NCBI GenBank assembly: GCA_021372515.1
Contig: JAJFUG010000048.1
Coordinates: forward strand, 1-42,692
Direction of reading: 5' to 3'
Length of the DNA: 42,692 bases
Source: a bacterium
Lineage (GTDB): Bacteria; Gemmatimonadota; Glassbacteria; GWA2-58-10
Shown: one piece after another, positions 17,893-25,400 of the stretch
Position numbering within the stretch: the stretch's first letter is position 1
How the letters are laid out: each line of letters opens with the position of its first letter
Notes under the pieces: model-generated
What the model was told of the DNA's origin: nothing
The model's input: only the letters and a program-made list of their open reading frames with translations
Databases searched by the model: none
Program-made: the position numbers and the translations under genes

Positions 17893-18777
17893 ATGTACAG
17901 ACACCGCCTTGCCATACTTGCCCTGACCCTGCTTGCCGCCACCGCCCTGCCGGGCTACCAGGAAATGACCCCGGCCGAATACCTGAACCTGATCAACACC
18001 ACCGACAGCCTTGTCATGATCGACGTGCGCGAGAGCGGCGAGTATGACGGCGGCCATATCGCCGGGGCGCACCTTTTCCCGCTCAATTCCCAGGTTTTCC
18101 AGGCCAAGGTGCGGGAACTTCCCGCAGGCTACCCCATCGGGGTCAACTGCGGCTCCGGGCTGCGCAGCAAGCAGGCCGCCGCGATCCTGGACACGATAGA
18201 CAACGGCATCCACGCCGGAAAAATCTACAACCTGACTTCCGGCCTGGGCAGTTGGCCCTACCCCACGGTCAAGGGCGGGCAGGACGGGCCGGAGCTGACT
18301 GTCGGGCGGGACTCGCTCGCCTTCGGCCCGCGGAGCGCCGGAGAGACGGCCTGGGACACCCTGCGCGTGGCCAATGTCTCCAGCCACGGGGTGGCGGTGG
18401 TGCTTCTGGCGAACTTCAACCCGGCTTTCGCCTGCCGCCCCGACACGGCCTGTATCCTGCCGGGCGACACCCTGCGCCTGGCCGTGTCGTTCACTCCCGC
18501 GGCGGGAGTGACGGATGCGGACACGCTCAAGGTGCTCCACGCCGGGCTGGGGCGCTATTCCCTCAAGCTGCACCTGGCAGGCAGCGGCATGGAGGCGCAC
18601 GCGCTCAAGGGCGACCTGGACGGCAACGGCAAGGTGGACGTGTTCGACCTGCTGGAACTGCTCAAGGTCCTCTCCGGGGCGCATCCGGACTCGACCGCCT
18701 CAGACCTGGACGGCAACGGGAAGACCGACGTGTTCGACTTGCTGGAGCTGCTCAAAGTCCTGGGCGGGAAGGGTTAA
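17893..18777 (+). CDS. Exported rhodanese-dockerin fusion protein
   Basis: 294 aa. A signal peptide (MYRHRLAILALTLLAATALPG) is followed by a rhodanese domain (about 24-130; MIDVRESGEYDGGHIAGA) with the active-site loop CGSGLR, nucleophile C86. Next comes a beta-sandwich of about 100 residues of the ASH/choice-of-anchor kind (LRVANVSSHGVAVVLL), then a two-repeat dockerin at the end. Both dockerin halves have a calcium-loop helix D-x-D-G-N-G-K-x-DVFDLLELLKVL. A sulfur-transfer domain joined to a dockerin implies an extracellular enzyme tethered to a cohesin partner. The dockerin closely matches that of the 1473-aa protein at 37643-42064. The 3' end overlaps the convergent DUF4062 gene by 26 bases. 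Confidence 0.88.
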   Translation: MYRHRLAILALTLLAATALPGYQEMTPAEYLNLINTTDSLVMIDVRESGEYDGGHIAGAHLFPLNSQVFQAKVRELPAGYPIGVNCGSGLRSKQAAAILDTIDNGIHAGKIYNLTSGLGSWPYPTVKGGQDGPELTVGRDSLAFGPRSAGETAWDTLRVANVSSHGVAVVLLANFNPAFACRPDTACILPGDTLRLAVSFTPAAGVTDADTLKVLHAGLGRYSLKLHLAGSGMEAHALKGDLDGNGKVDVFDLLELLKVLSGAHPDSTASDLDGNGKTDVFDLLELLKVLGGKG

Positions 18778-19810
18778 TACTATTTCTGGATTTGGATGGT
18801 ACTGCCCGAAGCCGATACATTAAAAATTCTCCATAAGGCGTTAGAGTCCAATAGACATCTGTGTCGTGTACGCTTCTTGGTTTTGTGCTTTTCTCTATCA
18901 ATCCCAAAGCGCACAATTGTATTTTTATTGTCTGATGAAACTTTCTATCGATATGAACATGATTGAATTCCATCTTCACATCTTTTTGCTCTTTTAATAT
19001 AGCAAAACAGAAATCAGAGAGAAATTCATCCAATACTTTTAAAAACTCATTTTCCTTAACTTCGTTCATTACAACAGGAGACACCGCAGCGAAGATACTA
19101 TTCCATGTAATATTTGTACTATATTCTTGCTCGTCATGTCCCCATCCAGAAAAAGTAGGCACCTTGAACTCAATTAAGAACTCTTCTTCGCCTTGTGCAA
19201 GATTTTCAGTCCCTTCAGGTTTCTGAATCTTAACAGCATTTAATTGTTTCTCCAATTCCTCGACTTTTTTCCTCAGACTTAAATTTTCTTTAGCAAAGTT
19301 TTCATCTGACACTTGATCACCACGAACCCAACCGATTGCAGGATGTTCTTTTATCAGCTTAATAATACTTCGACTCACCTTAGAACCTAAATCTGCTGGA
19401 GAATCCCAATATTTGCACATTTTCTTTTCCGTTAACTCTCTAAACAGAGCAAGTTTCTTCTTGCCATCTTCAGTTTTCTCACATCTATTAACCGGTAATG
19501 CGTCTGGCTTTTCATGCAAAAAAGCTATGACCGGCTTGTTCTTGTCAACCGCATATTTGTATTCCATCTCGGTATAACTAATTCCTTCACCACTCGTAGA
19601 ACCATATCTTCCACCAATAATCACTATATAATAATCACAGTCATCAATAACTTTCTTAATAAGAGTCCACTGATCTTCATTCGCCGCAGGAAACAACTCC
19701 ATTCCTGAAGGGATGCAGTCAAGCTCCAACAAGGCTTGCATTATTTCTTGGCGCTCTTCCTGCAGGTCGCTATAAGTTGAACTAACAAAGACCTGAAATC
19801 TCTTGTCCAT
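18752..19810 (-). CDS. DUF4062 domain protein, AT-rich, probably acquired
   Basis: 352 aa from the ATG at 19810, chosen because GGAGG sits seven bases upstream; an in-frame extension to 19906 lacks such a site and would run through a terminator. Residues 1-110 are a DUF4062 domain (KRFQVFVSSTYSDLQEERQE, YYIVIIGGRYGS, GISYTEMEY, KPVIAFLH). It is related by fold to TIR-like domains and often found in phage-defence or STAND proteins. A coiled coil follows (about 185-205), then a C-terminal region ending in a winged-helix-like stretch (ALGLIEKSTKPR...YWTLTPYGEFLMYRLR). The gene is strikingly AT-rich compared with its neighbours. Its stop lies inside the adjacent rhodanese gene, so its last residues are read from host DNA. 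Possible defence role; no partner gene present. Confidence 0.8.
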   Translation of the reverse strand: MDKRFQVFVSSTYSDLQEERQEIMQALLELDCIPSGMELFPAANEDQWTLIKKVIDDCDYYIVIIGGRYGSTSGEGISYTEMEYKYAVDKNKPVIAFLHEKPDALPVNRCEKTEDGKKKLALFRELTEKKMCKYWDSPADLGSKVSRSIIKLIKEHPAIGWVRGDQVSDENFAKENLSLRKKVEELEKQLNAVKIQKPEGTENLAQGEEEFLIEFKVPTFSGWGHDEQEYSTNITWNSIFAAVSPVVMNEVKENEFLKVLDEFLSDFCFAILKEQKDVKMEFNHVHIDRKFHQTIKIQLCALGLIEKSTKPRSVHDTDVYWTLTPYGEFLMYRLRAVPSKSRNSINPSRPGL

Positions 19811-19838
19811 AGATATCCTCCAAAAAAGGTTCCGATAA

Positions 19839-19867
19839 ATAATAACAAACCTTTTCTTTATACACAA
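19839..19867 (-). promoter_or_regulatory. Likely sigma70 promoter of the DUF4062 gene
   Basis: On the minus strand TTGTGT (19867-19862), 17-base spacer, TATTAT (19844-19839). Start predicted near 19832, giving a leader of about 22 bases. The -35 box touches the pyrophosphatase terminator. Confidence 0.45.
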
Positions 19868-19903
19868 AAAAAATGCCCTCTGGATAGAACCAGAGAGCAT
19901 TTT
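19866..19903 (-). terminator. Intrinsic terminator after the pyrophosphatase gene
   Basis: Arms 19870-19883 and 19890-19903 (AAAATGCCCTCTGG with CCAGAGAGCATTTT, one mismatch) are followed on the minus strand by eight T residues. It separates the pyrophosphatase gene from DUF4062. Confidence 0.85.
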
Positions 19904-19936
19904 CATACTTAGATTATCCTCACGTTACTAATCTAC

Positions 19937-22201
19937 TCAGATGAACAGCGGGGCCAGCACCAGGGTGATAGTGGACAGCAGCTTGATCAGCACGTGCAGC
20001 GAGGGTCCGGCGGTGTCCTTGAACGGGTCGCCCACCGTATCGCCCACCACGGCCGCCCCGTGCACCGGGTTCTTGACTTTCTTGCCGTCCGCCAGGGTCA
20101 GGTACTTGCCGCCGTGCGCCCCGGACTCGATATACTTCTTGGCGTTGTCCCAGGCCCCACCCGAGTTGTTCAGGAACAGGGCGAGGAGGATACCCACGAT
20201 CGTGCCGATCATCAGGAACCCGGCCACGGCCTCGGCCGAGATCAAGTCGGTGGGACTATCCTTGAACACTTTGAAAGTGATCCCAACCGCCACCGGCATC
20301 AGCACCACCAGCAGCCCGGGCACCACCATCTGGCGCAACGCGGAGCGGGTGACGATATCCACGCAGGAGCTGTAATCCGGCTTAAAATCATCCGGGAACA
20401 CGATCATGTCGTGCTCTCTCTTCAGCTTGGAATACTGACGGCGCACCTCTTCGATGATCGCCTGCGCCGCCCGTCCGACCGCACGGATGGCGAAAGACGA
20501 GAACAGGAACACCAGCATCGCGCCCAGCAGGCCGCCCACGAAAACCACCGGCTTGGCCAGGTTCACCGCGAACTCGAAGGACGGGTTCTCCTGCAGAATA
20601 CCTGAATATTGCACCACCTCATCCATGTAGGCCTGGAACAGCAGGAAAGCCGCCAGGGCCGCCGAACCGACCGCGTAGCCCTTGGTCAGGGCCTTGGTGG
20701 TGTTGCCCACCGCGTCCAGACGGTCGGTCTTCTTGCGGACTTCCTCCGGCTGCTGCGACATCTCCACGATACCGCCGGCATTGTCGGTGATCGGGCCGAA
20801 AGTGTCCATGGCCAGGATGAAAGCCGCCGTGGCCAGCATGCCCATGGTCGCCACCGCAGTGCCAAACAGCCCGCCATGCACTCCGCTTTCGGCCGGGAAC
20901 GCGCTCTTACCCAGGTAGTACGAGCAGAGCAGGGCCGCGCCCATCACCAGCGCCGGCAGGGCCGTGCACTCGAAGCCCACGCCGATACCGGCGATGATGT
21001 TGGTGGCCGGGCCGGTCTTCGAGGCCTCTGCAATCGACTGGACCGGACGGTATTTATATTCGGTGTAGTATTGGGTGATGTAGACGAAAGCCACGGAGGT
21101 CAGCACGCCCAGGATGCCACAAATGAAGAAATGCCACCAGGCCGCCGGGGAACTGGGGCTGGAGAGCAGCCAGTAGGTGCAGCCGCCGAAAGCGATCAGG
21201 GCCAGGACCACGGCGATGTAGTAGCCGCGGTTGAGCGCCTGCATCGGGTCCATCTTCTCCTCTTTGTCCATCTTCACCATCAGGATGCCGACGATGGAGG
21301 CGATGATCCCGAACGCGCGGGCGATCAGCGGGAACATCATCACGCCGATGACTCCGGCCGAGAAACCCATACCCATCTTCTCGGCCTGCGAGGCCAATGT
21401 GGCCCCCAGGATCATGGCGCCGATGTTCTCGGCGGCGGTGGACTCGAACAGGTCGGCGCCACGGCCGGCGCAGTCGCCCACGTTGTCACCCACCAGATCG
21501 GCGATCACGGCCGGGTTGCGCGGGTCATCCTCCGGGATGCCGGCCTCAACCTTGCCCACCAGGTCGGCGCCCACATCCGCGGCCTTGGTGTAGATTCCGC
21601 CGCCAAGCTGGGCGAACAAGGCCACGAACGAGGCCCCGAAACCGTAGCCCACGATGAGCAGCGGTATCTTGGTCACGTCCTGCACCGAGCCGGTCAATTT
21701 CACCAGGGTGTACAGCCCGCCCACGCCGAGCAGGCTCATCGCCACCACCAGCAGCCCGGAGACCGCGCCGCCGCGCAGGGCGATGCGCAGGGCATCGTTA
21801 AGGCTGCTCAGGGCCGCGGTGGCCGTGCGGATGTTGCTGCGGATGGAGACCCACATCCCCACGTAGCCGGCGAACACCGAGCAGGCTGCGCCGAAAACGA
21901 ACGACAGGGTGATCCAGAAAGCCAACTCGAGCGAGCTGCCGACCGGGTCGAAACTCCGATGCCCGCGGACAAAACCATAGCCCAGGAACAGCACCACCGC
22001 GAAAAGGAGGGCTAACAGGCCGATGGTTTTATTCTGGCGGCGCAGGAAAGCCTCAGCGCCTTCCTTGATGGCATTTGAGATTTTCTGCATCGCCTCGCTG
22101 CCCACGTCCTTGCGGATGACCCAGCGGGCCAGCCAGTAAGCCGTGAGCAACCCAAGCACACTGATAACAAAAACCAGAATCAACAAAAGAGACTGGTCCA
22201 T
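19937..22201 (-). CDS. hppA: Membrane-bound H+-translocating pyrophosphatase, K+-independent type
   Basis: 754 aa with about 16 membrane helices. Hydrolyses pyrophosphate to two phosphates and pumps protons across the inner membrane. Substrate-site motifs: DVGADLVGKVEAGIPEDDPR, VGDNVGDCAGRGADLFE, DTFGPITDNAGGI, and the C-terminal GGAWDNAKKYIE and GDTVGDPFKDTAGPSL. The diagnostic segment GNTTKALTKGYAVGSAAL carries Lys where K+-dependent enzymes have Ala, so the K+-independent H+-pumping class is predicted. Single-gene unit with a promoter at 22439-22467, a leader of about 230 bases and a terminator at 19866-19903. Typical of organisms that save energy from biosynthetic pyrophosphate. Confidence 0.97.
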   Translation of the reverse strand: MDQSLLLILVFVISVLGLLTAYWLARWVIRKDVGSEAMQKISNAIKEGAEAFLRRQNKTIGLLALLFAVVLFLGYGFVRGHRSFDPVGSSLELAFWITLSFVFGAACSVFAGYVGMWVSIRSNIRTATAALSSLNDALRIALRGGAVSGLLVVAMSLLGVGGLYTLVKLTGSVQDVTKIPLLIVGYGFGASFVALFAQLGGGIYTKAADVGADLVGKVEAGIPEDDPRNPAVIADLVGDNVGDCAGRGADLFESTAAENIGAMILGATLASQAEKMGMGFSAGVIGVMMFPLIARAFGIIASIVGILMVKMDKEEKMDPMQALNRGYYIAVVLALIAFGGCTYWLLSSPSSPAAWWHFFICGILGVLTSVAFVYITQYYTEYKYRPVQSIAEASKTGPATNIIAGIGVGFECTALPALVMGAALLCSYYLGKSAFPAESGVHGGLFGTAVATMGMLATAAFILAMDTFGPITDNAGGIVEMSQQPEEVRKKTDRLDAVGNTTKALTKGYAVGSAALAAFLLFQAYMDEVVQYSGILQENPSFEFAVNLAKPVVFVGGLLGAMLVFLFSSFAIRAVGRAAQAIIEEVRRQYSKLKREHDMIVFPDDFKPDYSSCVDIVTRSALRQMVVPGLLVVLMPVAVGITFKVFKDSPTDLISAEAVAGFLMIGTIVGILLALFLNNSGGAWDNAKKYIESGAHGGKYLTLADGKKVKNPVHGAAVVGDTVGDPFKDTAGPSLHVLIKLLSTITLVLAPLFI

Positions 22202-22426
22202 TTTTCCTGCCCTTCTTTTACGCGGTCAGCGTGAGGTTATGAATCCAGGAAAGACCCATTCTCGAACCAATTTCCCCACCGGGTGAGGAGCGACAACCGA
22301 TTGTTCTGTCGTTCGCCTCGCTTAAAATTGTGGACATTTGGATAAAAAAAGGACCTGCAACAACAGACAGAGCAGACTGGAACGCCCCCTTTGTCCATCA
22401 ATGCCGATCCCGCTTTCACAGCGTAA

Positions 22427-22439
22427 TTGTCAGTGACAA
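22427..22439. promoter_or_regulatory. Operator-like palindrome at hppA start site
   Basis: TTGTCA-G-TGACAA, perfect 6-bp arms, lies just downstream of the -10 box at the predicted transcription start. This is a good position for a repressor. Confidence 0.4.
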
Positions 22440-22467
22440 ATATATCGCATTCCGCACTTTTTTTCAA
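22439..22467 (-). promoter_or_regulatory. Sigma70-type promoter of hppA
   Basis: Minus strand TTGAAA (22467-22462), 17-base spacer, TATATT (22444-22439). Start near 22432. Confidence 0.65.
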
Positions 22468-22505
22468 GAGAACTTCAGACTCAGGTCACCGTTAGTAAAG
22501 GAAAT

Positions 22506-22531
22506 GCCCGGCTGGAGATATCCAGTCGGGC
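22506..22531 (-). terminator. Probable terminator of the trx-tmk operon
   Basis: An 11-bp stem, GCCCGGCTGGA (22506-22516) with TCCAGTCGGGC (22521-22531, one G-T pair), has a 4-base loop and is followed on the minus strand by ATTTCCTTT. It lies 37 bases past the tmk stop. Confidence 0.6.
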
Positions 22532-22567
22532 GCAACGTTTTTCATGTGGATATGCTTTCCTGCGGCT

Positions 22568-23206
22568 CTATCTGCCGAGCAGCAGCCCCACCCGCTCCTT
22601 GATCTCGGCCGCAATCTCCTCCACCGGACGGCTGGCATCCAGGCGGACTATCCGCTCCGGCTCGGCCTGGGCCAGCTCGCGGAAAGAACGCACCACCCGC
22701 TCGTGGAAGCGGTCACCCAGCGACTCCATCCGGTCCGGTCCTCCGCCGGCCTTGCGGGCAAAACCCACCTGCGGCGGCAGGTCGAGCAGGAAAGTGACCT
22801 CGGGCAGCAAACCGTCCGTGGCGAACAGGTTCATCCGCGCCAGTTCCTCGGCGCCCAGATCGCGCGCTCCGCCCTGGTAGGCCAGGGTGCTGTGGTGGAA
22901 ACGGTCGGCGATCACCACCTGGCCCTCGGCCAGCGCCGGTGCGATCACCTGGCTCACCAGTTGCGCCCGGCTGGCCAAGTACAGCAGCAACTCGCCGCGC
23001 GGGCACAGTTCACCGTGCTCACGGTCGAGCAGGATCGCGCGGATTTTCTCCCCGATCGTCGTCCCGCCCGGATCGCGGCAAAGCAGCACCCGCTGTCCGA
23101 GGGCTTTCAGGTGCGAGGCGAGCAGGTTGGCCTGAGTGCTCTTGCCCGCTCCCTCGCCGCCCTCGAACGAGATGAAAAGACCTTTTGATTTTATGGGAAT
23201 GGTCAT
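22568..23206 (-). CDS. tmk: Thymidylate kinase
   Basis: 212 aa, normal length. Phosphorylates dTMP to dTDP for DNA synthesis. P-loop FEGGEGAGKST near the N-terminus; RDPGGT (usually REPGGT) for dTMP binding; DRFHHSTLAYQGGARDL, the DR(Y/F) motif; and a lid region ARKAGGGPDRMESLGDRFHERV. Third gene of a leftward operon after thioredoxin and the CDP-alcohol phosphatidyltransferase (61-base gap). A hairpin terminator follows at 22506-22531. The Glu-to-Asp change in the REPGGT motif is conservative. Confidence 0.95.
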   Translation of the reverse strand: MTIPIKSKGLFISFEGGEGAGKSTQANLLASHLKALGQRVLLCRDPGGTTIGEKIRAILLDREHGELCPRGELLLYLASRAQLVSQVIAPALAEGQVVIADRFHHSTLAYQGGARDLGAEELARMNLFATDGLLPEVTFLLDLPPQVGFARKAGGGPDRMESLGDRFHERVVRSFRELAQAEPERIVRLDASRPVEEIAAEIKERVGLLLGR

Positions 23207-23267
23207 AACACCGGATGGAGCCGGAGGCAGGCGCGGCCCTCAGCGGGACGGGCGGTGCCGCCGGTGC

Positions 23268-23882
23268 TCAGTCGTCATCCGTGTCCAGCGGCACCCCGTG
23301 CGCGACGGAGTAGACATGGAACATCCGCTGGATCACAGTCAGGTTCGAGAATACGGCCAGCAGCCACACGACCCAGTAGAGCGTGGTGTGGCCAAGGATT
23401 CCGGCGAAGCCCAGGTAGACCACGCGCTCCGGACGCTGGAACAGGCCGACGCTGCACTTGATGTGCAGTGCCTCGGCCTTGGAGCGCGCATAGCTCACCA
23501 TCAGCGCGCCGATGATCGAGAGGATCACCACCCAGACCATCTCCGTCCGGCCCTTGACCATGTACATGTGCATGATGCCCAGGTAGATGACAGCGTCGGA
23601 AAAACGGTCCATGGTCGAGTCGAAAAACGAGCCGAACTTGCTGGCCAGCCCGGTGGCACGCGCCACCTTGCCGTCCACGATGTCGAACGTCCCGCTGAAC
23701 AGCAGGATCGCACCGGCCAGTTGCACATGATCCAGGGCGAAAGCCACCGCCGCGGCTATCGTGACACCGAAGCCGATGGAGGTGAGCAGGTTCGGCTCTA
23801 TCCGGTGTCGGATACAGAAACGGATCAATGGGCTGATCAGATCGATATACCAGTATTTGATCAACTTGGGCAGGAACTTCAT
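23268..23882 (-). CDS. CDP-alcohol phosphatidyltransferase family protein
   Basis: 204 aa with about five or six membrane helices. The family signature D-G-x2-A-R-x8-G-x3-D-x3-D is present as DGKVARATGLASKFGSFFDS followed by TMD. It transfers a phosphatidyl group from a CDP-diacylglycerol-type donor to an alcohol such as glycerol-3-phosphate or inositol phosphate at the inner membrane. The N-terminal IRHRIEPNLLTSIGF is typical. The acceptor cannot be settled by eye: a PgsA-like or phosphatidylinositol-phosphate-synthase-like role is possible. Second gene of the thioredoxin operon, 14 bases after the thioredoxin stop. Confidence 0.85.
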   Translation of the reverse strand: MKFLPKLIKYWYIDLISPLIRFCIRHRIEPNLLTSIGFGVTIAAAVAFALDHVQLAGAILLFSGTFDIVDGKVARATGLASKFGSFFDSTMDRFSDAVIYLGIMHMYMVKGRTEMVWVVILSIIGALMVSYARSKAEALHIKCSVGLFQRPERVVYLGFAGILGHTTLYWVVWLLAVFSNLTVIQRMFHVYSVAHGVPLDTDDD

Positions 23883-23896
23883 CCTGAGCCTGTTCC

Positions 23897-24226
23897 TTAT
23901 TTCAGGGCATCCAGCTTTTTCTGGAGGACCGACTGGCTGACCGCGCCGATGGAAATGTCGGACGGTTTCCCGTCCTTGAAAAATATGACCGTGGGTATGC
24001 TGCGGATCTGGAACGCCTGCGCGGTGCGAGGGTTTTCATCCACATCCATCTTGAAAACCGCCACCTGGCCCGCGTTGGCCTCGGCAAAAGCCTCCAGCGC
24101 GGGAGCCATGTGCAGGCAGGGGCCGCACCAGGGGGCCCAGAAATCGACCACCGTCACGCCCTGCGACTGCAGTACCGACTGCTCGAACTGGCTGTCCGAT
24201 ATATTCTGCGGCTTATTCAGCGCCAT
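23897..24226 (-). CDS. trxA: Thioredoxin
   Basis: 109 aa from the ATG at 24226, chosen because AAGGTGG lies just upstream and the length fits thioredoxin; a longer in-frame extension to 24361 would cross the promoter. Active site FWAPWCGPC, cis-proline loop SIPTVIFFKDG, and KMDVDENPRTAQAFQI as in TrxA. No signal peptide, so cytoplasmic disulfide reduction with thioredoxin reductase (not in the window). First gene of the operon with the CDP-alcohol phosphatidyltransferase and tmk. Strong promoter at 24333-24361. Confidence 0.93.
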   Translation of the reverse strand: MALNKPQNISDSQFEQSVLQSQGVTVVDFWAPWCGPCLHMAPALEAFAEANAGQVAVFKMDVDENPRTAQAFQIRSIPTVIFFKDGKPSDISIGAVSQSVLQKKLDALK

Positions 24227-24332
24227 CTGATCCACCTTTCTTTTCAGTTCCGGTTCCGGAACGGTTCCTGCCGCCACCGGCCGGCCGCGCACATACAGCC
24301 GCCGGTCACCGCTCTCATCGCGGTCAGGTTCT

Positions 24333-24361
24333 ATTATAACATACTGGGCATTGAAAATCAA
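24333..24361 (-). promoter_or_regulatory. Sigma70 promoter of the thioredoxin operon
   Basis: Minus strand TTGATT (24361-24356), 17-base spacer, perfect TATAAT (24338-24333). The leader is about 100 bases. Confidence 0.75.
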
Positions 24362-24416
24362 TTCAAACCGGAACCTTGAGAATCGGGCCTTACAAGCCTT
24401 GTAGTCCTTGACCTTA

Positions 24417-24446
24417 TTGACAAAGCCTCTGCCGGGGTGTTATGCT
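24417..24446 (+). promoter_or_regulatory. Likely promoter of the NAD synthetase operon
   Basis: Perfect TTGACA (24417-24422), 18-base spacer, TATGCT (24441-24446). Start near 24453; the palindrome at 24482-24504 lies in the leader. Confidence 0.6.
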
Positions 24447-24481
24447 TAAATTAGTGAAACCGCCACACTCCCCTGCCATAA

Positions 24482-24504
24482 TTATGATATTCAAATTATC
24501 ATAA
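24482..24504. promoter_or_regulatory. Operator-like palindrome upstream of the split NAD synthetase
   Basis: TTATGATA (24482-24489) and TATCATAA (24497-24504), perfect 8-bp arms separated by 7 bases. It is AT-rich with no GC stem, so more likely a protein binding site than a terminator. It sits about 30 bases past the predicted start site and 45 bases before the ATG. Confidence 0.5.
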
Positions 24505-24548
24505 ACGGAGTGTTTTCCTTTTTAACTCGAAACAGTCCTCGACCGGAT

Positions 24549-25400
24549 ATGAAAATCAGAATGCAGCAGAGCGCCCCCCGTCTGGGCGATCTGGATAACA
24601 ATTTCGAGCAGACCCGTAGCGCGATCGAGCAGGCGCTGGCCGATGGCGTCGAGCTGATCGTGTTCCCTGAGCTGTCGCTGACCGGCTACCTGCTCAAAGA
24701 TATGGTGGCCCAGGTGGCGATGACCGCAGAGGACACGCGCCTGGCCGAGCTGGCCGAATTCAGCCGCCGGGGCATCTCGATCCTGGTCGGGCTGGTGGAG
24801 CACAGCCGGGGCCATTTCTTCTACAACTCGGCTTTCTATTTCGAGGACGGCCGCCTGCTCCACCGTCATCGCAAGGCCTACCTGCCCACTTACGGGATGT
24901 TCGACGAGGGGCGCTATTTCTCGCCCGGCAGCCGGGTCAAGGCGGTGCAGAGCCGTTTCGGCAAGCTGGGGATCATGATCTGCGAGGACGCCTGGCACCC
25001 GGTCAATCCATATATCCTGTGCCAGGACGGGGCCCAGGTGCTGCTGGTCATCTCCAACAGCCCGGTGCGCGGCATGAACGAGAACGGCCAGTTCCAGAGC
25101 GTGATCAACTGGGCCCGGATCACCCAGAGCTATGCCCTGCTGCATTCGAGTTTTCTGGTCTACGTCAACCGGGTGGGCTGCGAGGACGGGATCAGTTTCA
25201 GCGGCTGCTCCCAGGCCATCGACCCCAACGGCGAGCCGCTCCTGACCCTGCCGTTCCTGGAGGAGACCACCGGCACTCTCGATCTTGATATGAACGAGCT
25301 GACCCGCTCCCGGATACATTCACCCATCCTGCGGGATGAAAATTTCCTGATGAGTTTCAATGAGCTCAAGCGAATTAAAAAAGCCCTCTTTGGCAATTGA
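24549..25400 (+). CDS. Carbon-nitrogen hydrolase: glutaminase half of split NAD synthetase
   Basis: 283 aa from the ATG at 24549; MKIRMQQSAPRLGDLDNN aligns with the usual start of the amidase domain (a GTG at 24510 is also in frame). The nitrilase catalytic triad is visible: Glu in VFPELSLTGYL, Lys in HRKAYLPTYGMFDEGRYF, Cys in GIMICEDAWH. In most bacteria this domain is the N-terminal half of glutamine-dependent NAD synthetase, releasing ammonia for the synthetase half. Here it is a separate protein whose last 41 bases overlap the synthetase gene in another frame. Either a natural split or an old frameshift in a fused gene. No clear Shine-Dalgarno sequence precedes the ATG. Confidence 0.88.
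   Translation: MKIRMQQSAPRLGDLDNNFEQTRSAIEQALADGVELIVFPELSLTGYLLKDMVAQVAMTAEDTRLAELAEFSRRGISILVGLVEHSRGHFFYNSAFYFEDGRLLHRHRKAYLPTYGMFDEGRYFSPGSRVKAVQSRFGKLGIMICEDAWHPVNPYILCQDGAQVLLVISNSPVRGMNENGQFQSVINWARITQSYALLHSSFLVYVNRVGCEDGISFSGCSQAIDPNGEPLLTLPFLEETTGTLDLDMNELTRSRIHSPILRDENFLMSFNELKRIKKALFGN

Larger units (their letters stand above)
22202..22567. other. Leader/intergenic region between hppA and tmk, no gene
   Basis: Holds the tmk terminator hairpin (22506-22531), the leftward hppA promoter (22439-22467), an operator-like palindrome (22427-22439) and an hppA leader of about 230 bases. The leader includes a run of T on the minus strand (A run at 22344-22350), which could belong to an attenuator, although the preceding stem is weak. 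Confidence 0.5.

Noticed and set aside
22237-22467. 76-aa minus-strand frame between hppA and tmk
   Set aside because: Overlaps the hppA promoter and leader, and shows no ribosome site or recognisable pattern.
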